DNA of 33,382 nt from positions 258,470 to 291,851 of the forward strand of contig CM007338.1 in the NCBI GenBank assembly GCA_000333855.2, read 5' to 3'. The DNA is from Endotrypanum monterogeii. Lineage: Eukaryota; Euglenozoa; Kinetoplastea; Trypanosomatida; Trypanosomatidae. Numbering within the stretch: the stretch's first letter is position 1; every line of letters starts with the position of its first letter. Shown here in pieces: positions 1 to 8,301 of the stretch. A model generated the notes under the pieces. It worked only from the letters and a program-made list of their open reading frames with translations. It was not told where the DNA came from and searched no databases. A program made the position numbers and the translations under genes.

Positions 1-324
1 GTGCTGCAGGCCAACCGAGAGGTAGGATGGCTTCTCATGTGTATGGCAATACTGTTTTCCGGGGCCTGCACCTTCTTGCCTGCGATGTTTTTTCTTTGCC
101 TCTATCGGTGCGAGCTCGTGTGTGACGTTCTCGAGGAGGAGTGCGATAGAGGAACAAATAATTGCGTAACACTCCGAGTGTTGTGCCGCTCGGGTGTGAC
201 GTGCGCTTCAGTCGCTCTACAGTCGATCGGGGCGGGGCGGGGCGGACTCTCCGCTATTCTTCTTTTTTTGGGGGGCTCCACCGTATCCCCTAAAACATCC
301 GATTCAAGAGTAAAACGGGTCAGA

Positions 325-469
325 AATATATATGTCTATATAGATCTATAAATATATATATAAATATCTATGCATATATATCTATATATATAGATCTATA
401 TACATATATCTATATAATCTATGCATATATATCTATATATATATATGCATATATATTTATTTATATATG
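325..469. repeat. AT-rich repeat with an imperfect 51-bp duplication
   Basis: The tract is almost pure A/T. A block beginning ATCTATGCATATATATC occurs at about 366 and again at about 417, so part of it is an imperfect tandem duplication with a 51-bp period rather than a simple TA run. Confidence 0.7.
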
Positions 470-1860
470 TGACGGATAAAAGGTGCGTCTGTGTAGGTGC
501 TTGTGTCAGTGCGAGGTAGTGGGTCTCTTTTTTGGTTACTCGGTAAAGGACTCAGACACACGCATACGCTTGCCCCTTTGTTTCTCTCAGTATATATGTG
601 TACGTAGGGAGACGAATGTGTGCTGCGCCTCACTTTTTTTTTTTTTAGCATAAAAAAAATTGTTTCTTGGTTTACCTTTTGCTTGATGGTTTTTGTTTTC
701 GTGAGGTGGGATGGGATGGTGTGTGTGCGTGTGTGAGCTGAGGATTGGGGGGGAAGCGGACCCAACCTGCCTCGTCTCTTGTCTATCTCATGCTCCTTTT
801 TTTTTCCTCTCCGTTATTTATTACTTCCCACAGCGTCGTACGAAAAAGAAAAAAAGACTTGAAAAGAGATGTACCGTCCGCTTTCTCGACAAGGGCAGGG
901 ATGCCCTAATACAGGCCCCCCTCCCTCAGGAATCACCGATGCATGGCAAGTGTGCTAAGGTGGGGTGGGAGGTGAGGTGAAAGGCGATTATGTGCTAAAG
1001 AGGAGAGGCAAAAAGAAGAATCGCACATCGTGAGACAGCTGGTCGATGGCGAAGAGGTAGAGGTGGGGCTGGTAGAAAGCGTCCTCCTTGGAGAGGCGCG
1101 CGCACACCTGTGTGTATGCGTGTGTGAGGGTTTAAACCTCGATGTTTCAATCAGCGCACACACCAACGACATGTTAGCGTTTGGAGCAGGATCGAGTCAG
1201 AACCCTTTTTTTTTTTAAATTCACTACTCCTTCTCCTTTCTTCTACCGCTTCATCCCAAACTCACGATGTGTATAGCAATAAGCGTTTGAGTCATAACCT
1301 CCCCTTTCCACCGCTTCATCATTCCGTGGCAGCGCTCACGGCTCCATCTTACAAATATATATATATTAATATATTATATATCATATATATAATATATATA
1401 TTTGTCCTTTTTTTTCTCACCTTTTGGCCCCTTCCCGTATTCTCGAGGTATCCCGACTCTCCACGGTTTCATCTCCCCCTCCCGCTCGCCTGTCTGGCTA
1501 CCGGCGTCTGGCGATAAATAAACGCAAGCCACACCTGCACGGACCACTCCCTCTGAATAAAACGAGTGCATCGATCGAGCAATCGCGGACCCCTCTTTCG
1601 TCTATTGAAAGAAGAAAAACCGCTTAACGGGCTCGCTCGTTTTCGGGATACAAGGTCTTGTTCTCATCGCCACGCTCGAGGTACAGGCACCGCCTTCACT
1701 GCAGACATCTGACTGGTGGTTACTTTGCCGTGGTGTTCCTCTCCACCTACTTTTCTTCCTCTTAAGTCGCGTCGAAGATACGGGGGGGGGTGCATCCAGC
1801 AGCGCCTGAGCAGCCTCACCGAAATCCCTCTTGTGGGCTCGGCGTGTGTGCGTGCGTGTT

Positions 1861-1894
1861 ATATTTTTCTATTCATTGCTGTGTATTTGTGCAG
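1861..1894 (+). promoter_or_regulatory. Candidate trans-splice acceptor for the NZF-FYVE gene
   Basis: A T-rich stretch from about 1861 leads to GTGCAG with AG at 1893-1894, 25 nt before the ATG at 1920. The tract is interrupted by purines, so the call is moderate. If the acceptor lay upstream of 1716, an N-terminal extension of 68 residues would become possible. Confidence 0.4.
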
Positions 1895-1919
1895 CGCTTT
1901 GACTATTCCTGGCGGCGAG

Positions 1920-3800
1920 ATGAACCCCTACCACGCTGTCCCGCAGCATCCGCCACCGCAATCTCGGCCGGCGGTAGACTTGGATGACCTATTTGGAGAT
2001 CCCATCACCACCAGCACCCAAAGGCCTCCTCACATTGCTGCAATCGATCCGGCCCCACCCTCGTACGATATCGTTAGCGGTGGCGGCTACTCGTCCTTGC
2101 CACCCCCTGAGCCACCGCAATCGTACAGTGTCAGTGGCAGCGGTGATACAAGTATTCAACACGGTGGGACTCATCAGCCACACTACTACCAACAGTCGCA
2201 GCAGCCGTTGCATGGTGTTACTGCTGCTGTTGCTCCGACCCCTGTGTCTTCAGCTTTCCCGTCCACGTGGTCATCGTCGATAGCACCAGGTATTGTACCA
2301 CAGCCGCTGCCACCGAAACTCCCAGCGCAACAGCAGCAGTATATATCGCCGCCAGGCGTGTACTGTGCACAACCTTCCATCCCCGCAAAAGGCACGGCCC
2401 CAATAGTTTCTTTCAATCAACAACAGCATCCACACGTGTACGCACAACAGCAGCAGCAGCCACAGCTTGCCCCTAGCAGCAACGGCTGTGCTCATCTCAG
2501 TGGGACTGCAACAGGTGCAGTCTCAGCGGCGGCGGCTGGTGTCGGAAACGGTGCAGCGCCATATCAATCCTCAGAGGAGGAGGATCGTGTTCAGTTGGAG
2601 CGCATTATTCGTCTCCGCCGCGAGTTGGAGCAGGAGCAAGAGAGGGAGCAGCGCAAGAGGGAAGAGCTCCAGACGTGGGGGTGTCCAGTCTGCACTTTCC
2701 GTAACAAGCTCGCCGAGGTCAAATGTGAGATGTGTGGCTCTACAAGGGCTGGATTCACGGCACCGGTTGCGGCGGATCAGCCAGGCAAGGTGCAACCGCA
2801 ACCTCATTCCGTGGTGACTCCCTCACCCAGCAATGCCGGGATCACCGCCTGGCAGTGCGGCATGTGCTTTGCCCCAAACGAAGCTCACGCAGAGCGGTGC
2901 AAGGTGTGCTATGCCTATCGTAGTAGCGGCATCCCCGTGCCGACGGCGGCTCCGCCTGGCACCGCAGCCAATGCGAGCACCCATGGCACCGTATCGAGCA
3001 CGCCGTTCACGACGGACTGGACGTGCAGCGTATGCGGGGAGGTGAACCCTCCTGCAAAAGCGAACTGCAAAGTGTGCAACGGATTTCAGCGCAATGGCAC
3101 GCCGGTCATGGGCAAGGCCACGGCACCGCGCCCTGGCTGCAGCAACGAGGTCCACGCAACCAGTAGCGCAAACCCAGCGTTGCCAACGATCTGGTCGTGC
3201 TCCGTGTGCACCTTTGAGAATCCCGTCTCCGCTGCGCTGTGCAAGGCGTGTGAAAGTGGTCAGCGTCCGCGCCATTTGGCCCCCAATGAGAAGGATGAAC
3301 CCACCACAGGCAAGTCGAACCGCCATCACAGCAGCGGTGCCAAGGAAAATGGTGGTGCAGGTGCAGGTGGTGACAGCGGTCATAACAAGAGCTCGTCCAA
3401 CTCGCAGTGGCCATGCGAGACGTGTACTTTCATAAATCCAATTGGTCGGAAGCGGTGCGACATGTGTGGTGCAAAGCGACCGAAGTCCTTCGCCGCGGAT
3501 GCAGACACCGCGGAGGCGCGGCAGACAGCCCAGCAGGAGGCACAAGACGACGCGGGTGAAGTAGAATGGCAAGATGACGACTCCGTGACAGAGTGTAACA
3601 ATTGTCACACCACCTTCACCTTCCTCATCCGTCGCCACCACTGCCGGCTTTGTGGGTACGTGTTCTGTTCGCACTGTTCCAAATACATGATCCAACTCAC
3701 CATGGGCACCCTTCCGCAGCGTGTGTGCGTGACCTGCTACAAGGCACGATTGGAAGAGGAGGGGAAGACGAAGAAGTCGCGTCCCTGGCTGGGGGGTTAG
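1920..3800 (+). CDS. NZF/RanBP2 zinc-finger and FYVE domain protein
   Basis: Predicted 626 aa. Residues 1-215 are Pro/Gln/Ser-rich and include an acidic DLDDLFGDP (20-28) and a PPSY motif (46-49). A charged, probably helical stretch covers about 218-251. Five RanBP2-type fingers of the form W-x-C-x2-C-x10-C-x2-C begin at about 252, 311, 367, 425 and 497. Fingers 1, 4 and 5 carry the Thr-Phe after the second Cys that marks ubiquitin-binding NZF domains; fingers 1 and 5 also have the Met between the last two Cys. A C-terminal FYVE domain follows, with WQDD at 550, RRHHCR at 571-576 and RVC at 601-603, the three PI3P-binding signatures. From known families I infer an endosomal PI3P- and ubiquitin-binding protein. 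I prefer the ATG at 1920: the frame is open from an ATG at 1716, but that adds a low-complexity, hydrophobic segment after a plausible splice site would have removed it. The domain calls are secure; the cellular role is inference. Confidence 0.9.
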   Translation: MNPYHAVPQHPPPQSRPAVDLDDLFGDPITTSTQRPPHIAAIDPAPPSYDIVSGGGYSSLPPPEPPQSYSVSGSGDTSIQHGGTHQPHYYQQSQQPLHGVTAAVAPTPVSSAFPSTWSSSIAPGIVPQPLPPKLPAQQQQYISPPGVYCAQPSIPAKGTAPIVSFNQQQHPHVYAQQQQQPQLAPSSNGCAHLSGTATGAVSAAAAGVGNGAAPYQSSEEEDRVQLERIIRLRRELEQEQEREQRKREELQTWGCPVCTFRNKLAEVKCEMCGSTRAGFTAPVAADQPGKVQPQPHSVVTPSPSNAGITAWQCGMCFAPNEAHAERCKVCYAYRSSGIPVPTAAPPGTAANASTHGTVSSTPFTTDWTCSVCGEVNPPAKANCKVCNGFQRNGTPVMGKATAPRPGCSNEVHATSSANPALPTIWSCSVCTFENPVSAALCKACESGQRPRHLAPNEKDEPTTGKSNRHHSSGAKENGGAGAGGDSGHNKSSSNSQWPCETCTFINPIGRKRCDMCGAKRPKSFAADADTAEARQTAQQEAQDDAGEVEWQDDDSVTECNNCHTTFTFLIRRHHCRLCGYVFCSHCSKYMIQLTMGTLPQRVCVTCYKARLEEEGKTKKSRPWLGG

Positions 3801-4127
3801 CAGCGGCGTGCGTAGATGATGATGAGAGGGGAGAAGCAGAGTGGAAGAAGGACATACGTTAGCAAGCGCGCTCTTCACGTTTGCTGCCACTTCCGTTTCT
3901 CCCGGCACCCCACTGCAAGGGATGCTCCCCCCTCATCTTCTCCATCGAGACAGATCAGGTGTCGAGGCTCAAAAAATTCTCTGCCAACAATTTTTTTTCT
4001 TTCTTTCCAGGTTGTCTCTTTGCTTGTTTATTCTGTTTTTTTTTTCTTCTACAGTGCTCGCTACTGCTGCCACGTTGCTGGTGTACTCTTTGAATCCTCT
4101 TGGCTTTCATCCCCCCTTGTGTATGAT

Positions 4128-4186
4128 CATATATAGAATATATGTGATATAATATACTATATATATATATATATATATTACTATAT
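4128..4186. repeat. TA microsatellite
   Basis: Imperfect then near-perfect TA dinucleotides downstream of the zinc-finger gene. Confidence 0.8.
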
Positions 4187-4285
4187 TGTATGCTTAGGCG
4201 TTTGCTTTGTTAGCGGCCCTTCCCCCTTGCTTTCTTTCTTCACACTTTTTCTCTTGTCTTGCTATTGGCCTGCTCAGCTGTGCGT

Positions 4286-4358
4286 CTGTGTGTGTATGTG
4301 TGTGTGTGTGTGATAGGTAAAGTGTATAGGGGAAGGGGAAGGGGAAGGGGAAGGGGAA
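4286..4358. repeat. TG repeat followed by five GGGGAA units
   Basis: A TG run (about 4286-4312) is followed at 4329-4358 by five head-to-tail copies of GGGGAA. The unit differs from the telomeric TTAGGG. The G4 runs could form a G-quadruplex in the transcript. Confidence 0.8.
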
Positions 4359-5086
4359 GAGGATTTTCCCCTTCATCTCTTTTTTTTTTTTTTGCTACTC
4401 AATAGGTCAATGTGTGGACTCTATCGCGGATTTGTGTAAGTGTCTAGTCTCCTCCCTTGCCATGGGGCATTATCATCACTATTCCATTTTGTCATGGTGT
4501 GTTGCAGTAAAGAACGACCAGCTCGTTTCAGTGTCGTCTGCACCCGATCCTCCTCCTTTGAGGGATCTTGCCGTTTTTTTTTTTTACTTGAGGATGATGA
4601 GAATGATATGTGCGCGCGTGTGTGTGTGTGTGTGTGTATATGTTTGAGGATAATTGTGTCTTCAGTTTATTTCTCTTCGTGCTTCCGCATGCGTATGTGC
4701 CTCCACGTATTCCGATCAATGGATGCAGACAAAAAAAAAGATCAAGAGGTGGCAGGGTAGCAGAGTGGTGCGCAGCGGTGAAGGACTGTGAAAAGAGGAG
4801 GTGATGTTTGGGTAGGTGGGCTGCCACAGTGAAGCTGCTGTGGGCGGTTGTCGGTGTGTTGCGCATGGAGCGAACTGGGGCGGAAAGAAGTGAGAGACCT
4901 TACACAGTGCTCGTGTGTGCTGTGATGGCCACCGCCTCTTTCCCTTTCCTTCCCCTATCCTCCCCTCCACTGGCATCACTGATATTTGCCCACGCTTCTG
5001 AAAATGTATACTGCCCTTGCCATCGTTCTTGTTGGCCCTGTGTCATATGCTTTTTCATCTTTTTTTTTTCGGTGTTCATACGCACA

Positions 5087-5158
5087 TGTATATATATATA
5101 TATATATATATATCTGTATATATATGTATATGTATATATATATGTGTGTGTATATATT
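5087..5158. repeat. Compound TA repeat
   Basis: TA dinucleotides broken by TG steps, in the spacer upstream of the eS27 gene. Confidence 0.8.
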
Positions 5159-5233
5159 TCGCATTTCATCTTCTCATTGCATTTGCTACGACTGTTTGCC
5201 GCCTGTTTTATCCCCTCCTTTTCCCCCCTCTCT

Positions 5234-5235
<2 letters not shown>

Positions 5236-5264
<29 letters not shown>
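5236..5264. repeat. CA microsatellite
   Basis: An uninterrupted CA run of about 29 bases, about 60 bp before the polypyrimidine tract of eS27. Confidence 0.85.
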
Positions 5265-5268
<4 letters not shown>

Positions 5269-5321
5269 TGTATTGTGCCTACTCCGAAACTGCACCACCA
5301 GGTCGGTAGGATCCTTTGATC

Positions 5322-5369
5322 ACTTTTTTTTTAAATCTCTCTCCGCATAATCGCTTCGCATTCGCAAAG
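5322..5369 (+). promoter_or_regulatory. Candidate trans-splice acceptor for eS27
   Basis: A T-rich tract at 5322-5345 is followed by the first AG at 5368-5369 (another at 5371-5372), giving a 5' UTR of about 64 nt before the ATG at 5434 with no upstream ATG. Confidence 0.55.
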
Positions 5370-5433
5370 CAGCGAATACACCGACAGCCCTCAGACGCGC
5401 AGAAAGCCATATTCCCTCCTCCACTTTTTGAAA

Positions 5434-5694
5434 ATGGGCTTCTTCGATGCCGACCTCAGCTACCCTACCGTGCGCACGGAGCGCATGAAGCACAAGCGCC
5501 GTCGCCTTGTGCAGGGTCCCAACTCCTACTTTATGGATGTGAGCTGCCCGCGCTGTCGTCAGGTGACCGTGGTGTACAGCCACGCCACCACACCGGTGGA
5601 GTGCAAGGGTTGCTCCAAGAAGCTCTGCCGGCCCACTGGTGGTAAGGCGCTGCTCGTCGAGGGCTGCGGATACCGCCGAAAGCCGGATCACTAA
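5434..5694 (+). CDS. RPS27: 40S ribosomal protein eS27
   Basis: The 86-aa product is a small-subunit ribosomal protein of the cytosolic ribosome. It matches the eS27 pattern along its whole length: a basic segment [18 protein letters not shown], then CPRC and CKGC pairs forming the C4 zinc ribbon, then CRPTGGKA and a C-terminal EGCGYRRK. Length agrees with the family (about 82-86 aa). I start at the ATG at 5434, which gives [10 protein letters not shown]; the in-frame TTG two codons earlier is not a trypanosomatid start. The gene has its own polypyrimidine tract and short 5' UTR. Nothing suggests truncation. Confidence 0.97.
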   Translation: MGFFDADLSYPTVRTERMKHKRRRLVQGPNSYFMDVSCPRCRQVTVVYSHATTPVECKGCSKKLCRPTGGKALLVEGCGYRRKPDH

Positions 5695-5982
5695 AAAGGG
5701 AAGCTCTGTCGCCCCGAGTCGCTTTTTTTTTGTTTCTCGGCTTTGCGGCAGGCGACGTACCCACGTCCGGAGGAGTGCAGGTGGTTGACGAGGTGTGGTC
5801 ATGTGGATTGATGTGTGTCCCTGTTCTTGATCTGTGTATATGGAACACATCAGAGAACTCGAGTGGTGCGGCGGATCGCCCGGTATCGAGGGGGAAAAAG
5901 GGGAGAGGCATTCTCTCGCTTCTCCCCCTTTCACTTCCCTGGAATTTTAAGGGATCTCGTTTGCATCATGGCTCTCTCTGCT

Positions 5983-5984
<2 letters not shown>

Positions 5985-6014
<30 letters not shown>
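5985..6014. repeat. CA microsatellite
   Basis: CA dinucleotide run of about 30 bases in the presumed 3' UTR of eS27. Confidence 0.85.
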
Positions 6015-6016
<2 letters not shown>

Positions 6017-6642
6017 CAGCAAGTCCAAGCATTGATTTTGATTTCATTTTTTAAATTATCATTCCTGTTTTGTTTTTGTTTATTTTAGGGTGTCTTTCGG
6101 TCTCTCCGTAGGGTGCATGGCGTGTGTGCATACGCACCTACTGGGTAGAGGGGGGACTTCTTCAGAAACAAAATAAAACAACGGTAACAAAATAAAACGC
6201 CAGCAGAGGCAATTCTCTCCGCGAAGCATGGTGGGACTCGTCATTTCCGGATTCGCACCCGTTGTAGACCGAGTGCATTCTTTCTTTTCTTGCTACACCT
6301 TGGAATTTGCTTGGAATGTAGATGACAAGGGGTGGTGGCGGTGGCGGAGCAGACTTCGGCGACAAAAACCACCCCTTTCCATGGGGAGTGGGTCGTGGGT
6401 GAGGAGACAAAATGCCGTCTAGGTTGCTGCCCTGTCGCCACCTTCAGCCTTGACAGGAACCACCACAACAAAAAGAGGGTGGCGGCTCTATTCAGGTTTT
6501 TGCTGATGCCTTCTGTTCTGCATCGTCTATCCAGCAGGACACAGATGGTGTTTCGCATCTGGAGAGAATATTCTTAAGCTTGTCCTCGTCCTCCTCAATT
6601 TCACGCCAACTCCTTCCCTCCGCCAGATGCAGTAGCGCTTAC

Positions 6643-6706
6643 CCCCTTTTTCTGTCCTTTTTTTATTTTTTTTCAAATTCTCTTTCTCCTTCTCCCTGGA
6701 AAACAG
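6643..6706 (+). promoter_or_regulatory. Trans-splice acceptor signal for the Dpy-30 gene
   Basis: A long, almost unbroken pyrimidine tract (about 6643-6697) is followed by the first AG at 6705-6706. This leaves a 5' UTR of about 38 nt without an upstream ATG before the start at 6745. It is one of the clearest splice signals in the window. Confidence 0.65.
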
Positions 6707-6744
6707 AAACTAACACCTTTTAGAGCAGCGATCAAGATATATTC

Positions 6745-7365
6745 ATGCTTAGCAGCTCTGCCGCGGAAGCTTCTTCGGGGGCGATAGACGACGAAACGTT
6801 GAACGCCATTTTCCTGCATCTAGGTGACGGGTCGAGCGGTTCGGAGGTCGCTGCTGCAACGTCAGGGACACCGAATGTATCGGCAGGATCGCAGGGGGCA
6901 GTGGCAGCCGCTGCCGCAGCCGCTGTCGTCTCCAGTGCACACGTTACGATGGGGGGCTCACACTGCAAAGCGAATGCCGGGGACATTGACGACATCCCTG
7001 AGTATGCACTCCCCGACGCGCAGTACCTTGAGCGCACAGTGCTCCCCCTTTTGCTGCGGGGGTTAGAGGAGGTGGCCCACGTGCGGCCCTCCGACCCGCT
7101 CGCTTTTCTGGGCGCATATATGATCTGCAACAATCCACAAAAACACCCGACTTCCGACAATTTGGGTGACAAAGGCAATGCGCCCGTAAAGCTCACTCCC
7201 TCCTGGGTAAGTCTCCCGCCAAACAACCTCTCTTCTCCTGCTTTGGCTGACGCAGTGCAACAGGCCGCAGGGCGATTTTCCAGCTCTAATGACAGCACGA
7301 GTGCGGCCCCAATTCCTGCCACGACTGTCGGTGGCACTACCACACTAACTTCCAAGAAAAATTAA
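6745..7365 (+). CDS. Dpy-30 motif protein
   Basis: The 206-aa product has one recognisable domain, a Dpy-30 motif at about residues 94-131. It starts YLERTVLPLLLRGLEEVA, continues with RPSDPLAFLGAY and ends CNNPQ. Dpy-30 motifs are short helical dimerisation modules that dock on an amphipathic helix. They occur in the DPY30 subunit of COMPASS-type H3K4 methyltransferase complexes and in several axonemal proteins. Residues 1-90 are Ser/Ala-rich with an alanine run at about 53-60; the C-terminal 70 residues are also low in complexity. True DPY30 is about 100 aa, so this protein has extra flanks. Nuclear or flagellar function cannot be decided from sequence. The start is the first ATG after a strong splice signal. 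Confidence 0.85.
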   Translation: MLSSSAAEASSGAIDDETLNAIFLHLGDGSSGSEVAAATSGTPNVSAGSQGAVAAAAAAAVVSSAHVTMGGSHCKANAGDIDDIPEYALPDAQYLERTVLPLLLRGLEEVAHVRPSDPLAFLGAYMICNNPQKHPTSDNLGDKGNAPVKLTPSWVSLPPNNLSSPALADAVQQAAGRFSSSNDSTSAAPIPATTVGGTTTLTSKKN

Positions 7366-8031
7366 CCTTTATGCAAACTGTACGCGTTTTCCCTCTCATC
7401 GAGAAACAAATACATTTTCTCTCCGTCCGCGTGGACTAGTCGGGGTTTCTGTTGCTGTTGCTGCGGTGGTTACTTTGATTTTTGTTTTTGTCCATGCCGT
7501 AGGCTTCTTCTTTAGGCCTGCTTATATATATTTTATCTGACCATATGATGTACAGAGCCCGCCGTCCTCGACACAGCTGCGATCGTCAACGTAATTAAAA
7601 CACTCAAAAAAAGGGGGTTCGGTGGCCCGTGTCAGGATTTCCCGCGAGGGTGCTCACACTCTTACCCCCTGCACGGTGGAGGTGACAATGTTGAGCACCT
7701 CCACCTCTCGTCTTCCCTCCTCTCCTTTCGTTTACCTACATCTGACGAATATGATACGCCTGCGCATTGTGGATGGGCAAAATTGTGCCTGAGGGAATAG
7801 ATACACCCCCCCCCTTCCCCTTACCCACCCAGGATTTTCTTTTTTTTCTTTGCCTTCTTTCTCCCCACTTCTCTCAGCTTCCTTTCGCTCATCTTGCTTC
7901 TGTTAAGTAGCACCCTCACCTTTTGTTTATCGAAGGCCTCTATGCACTACACCGCAACCCCTCCCTGTCTAGCAGTCCAGGTGCATCTTCACATTTAACT
8001 CCTTCTTTTCTCCTCCCTCTCCTGCTTTGAT

Positions 8032-8039
8032 TATATACA

Positions 8040-8078
<39 letters not shown>

Positions 8079-8082
8079 TTAT
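8032..8082. repeat. TA microsatellite
   Basis: Near-perfect TA run about 220 bp upstream of the FtsH start codon. Confidence 0.85.
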
Positions 8083-8179
8083 TCCCTCCCCTCGTGTGTA
8101 ATCGCCTTGACGCAGAGCAGTGCAGCTGTTGTTGCTGTTGCTTTGGAGGGTACTGGTGCTAGTGAAAGTGTTCAGGTTA

Positions 8180-8206
8180 CCTCCCCCTCCTCTCCTTCTT
8201 GTCCAG
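8180..8206 (+). promoter_or_regulatory. Candidate trans-splice acceptor for the FtsH-like gene
   Basis: A pyrimidine tract (8180-8202) ends in GTCCAG with AG at 8205-8206. The resulting 5' UTR of about 95 nt contains no ATG. A second pyrimidine tract (about 8266-8298) ends with an AG directly before the ATG, which is probably too close to be the acceptor. Confidence 0.5.
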
Positions 8207-8301
8207 AGTAGTACACAAATCTTTTCGCTGGCACCGCCGTTTTTCTCTTGACCTGTCTGATATATTTTATTTCCCTCTCCCCATCATTTATCTTCACCGA
8301 G

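Larger units (their letters stand above)
1..1919. other. Spacer and presumed upstream 3' UTR, no supported gene
   Basis: I see no convincing coding sequence. An open frame covers the first 351 bases but begins with GTG, runs into an AT repeat and has no recognisable domain, so I treat it as chance. The stretch holds an AT-rich repeat at 325-469, poly-T runs near 635-646, 798-807 and 1205-1216, a short TA-rich patch near 1355-1402 and many pyrimidine runs. The window probably opens inside the 3' UTR of a gene to the left. The last part, up to the ATG at 1920, should contain the trans-splice site and 5' UTR of the zinc-finger gene. Confidence 0.6.
3801..5433. other. Spacer between the zinc-finger gene and eS27
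   Basis: No gene is supported. It holds a TA repeat (4128-4186), a TG repeat with five GGGGAA units beside it (4286-4358), poly-T runs (about 4380-4393 and 4575-4585), a TG repeat (4616-4637), a compound TA repeat (5087-5158) and a CA repeat (5236-5264). The open frames over these tracts are Ile-Tyr, Cys-Val or Thr-His strings caused by the repeats. Confidence 0.7.
5695..6744. other. Spacer between eS27 and the Dpy-30 gene
   Basis: No supported gene. It contains a CA repeat at about 5985-6014, a T-rich patch near 6040-6088, and a mixed-sequence portion (about 6090-6600) with short open frames in several phases and no recognisable product. Confidence 0.65.
7366..8301. other. Spacer between the Dpy-30 and FtsH genes
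   Basis: No coding sequence is seen. The region is pyrimidine-rich, with a TA repeat at 8032-8082 and pyrimidine tracts at 7799-7890 and 8180-8202. Confidence 0.7.

Noticed and set aside
1..351. 116-codon open frame at the left edge
   Set aside because: GTG start, no domain, ends in an AT repeat; could only be the tail of a truncated gene, and I see no coding signature.
1716..1919. 68-residue N-terminal extension of the zinc-finger protein
   Set aside because: Low-complexity and hydrophobic, and a candidate splice acceptor at 1893-1894 would exclude it; the ATG at 1920 begins the conserved-looking protein.
2823..3908. 361-codon open frame on the - strand opposite the zinc-finger gene
   Set aside because: Shadow of a GC-rich coding region; no domain, and all real genes run on the + strand.
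4329..4358. GGGGAA units as telomeric repeat
   Set aside because: The unit is not TTAGGG and the array is internal and short.
5320..5934. 204-codon - strand frame over eS27
   Set aside because: Antisense shadow of the eS27 gene and its flanks.
8248..8301. 18-residue extension of the FtsH-like protein
   Set aside because: Begins with TTG and encodes a pyrimidine tract; the first ATG is at 8302.
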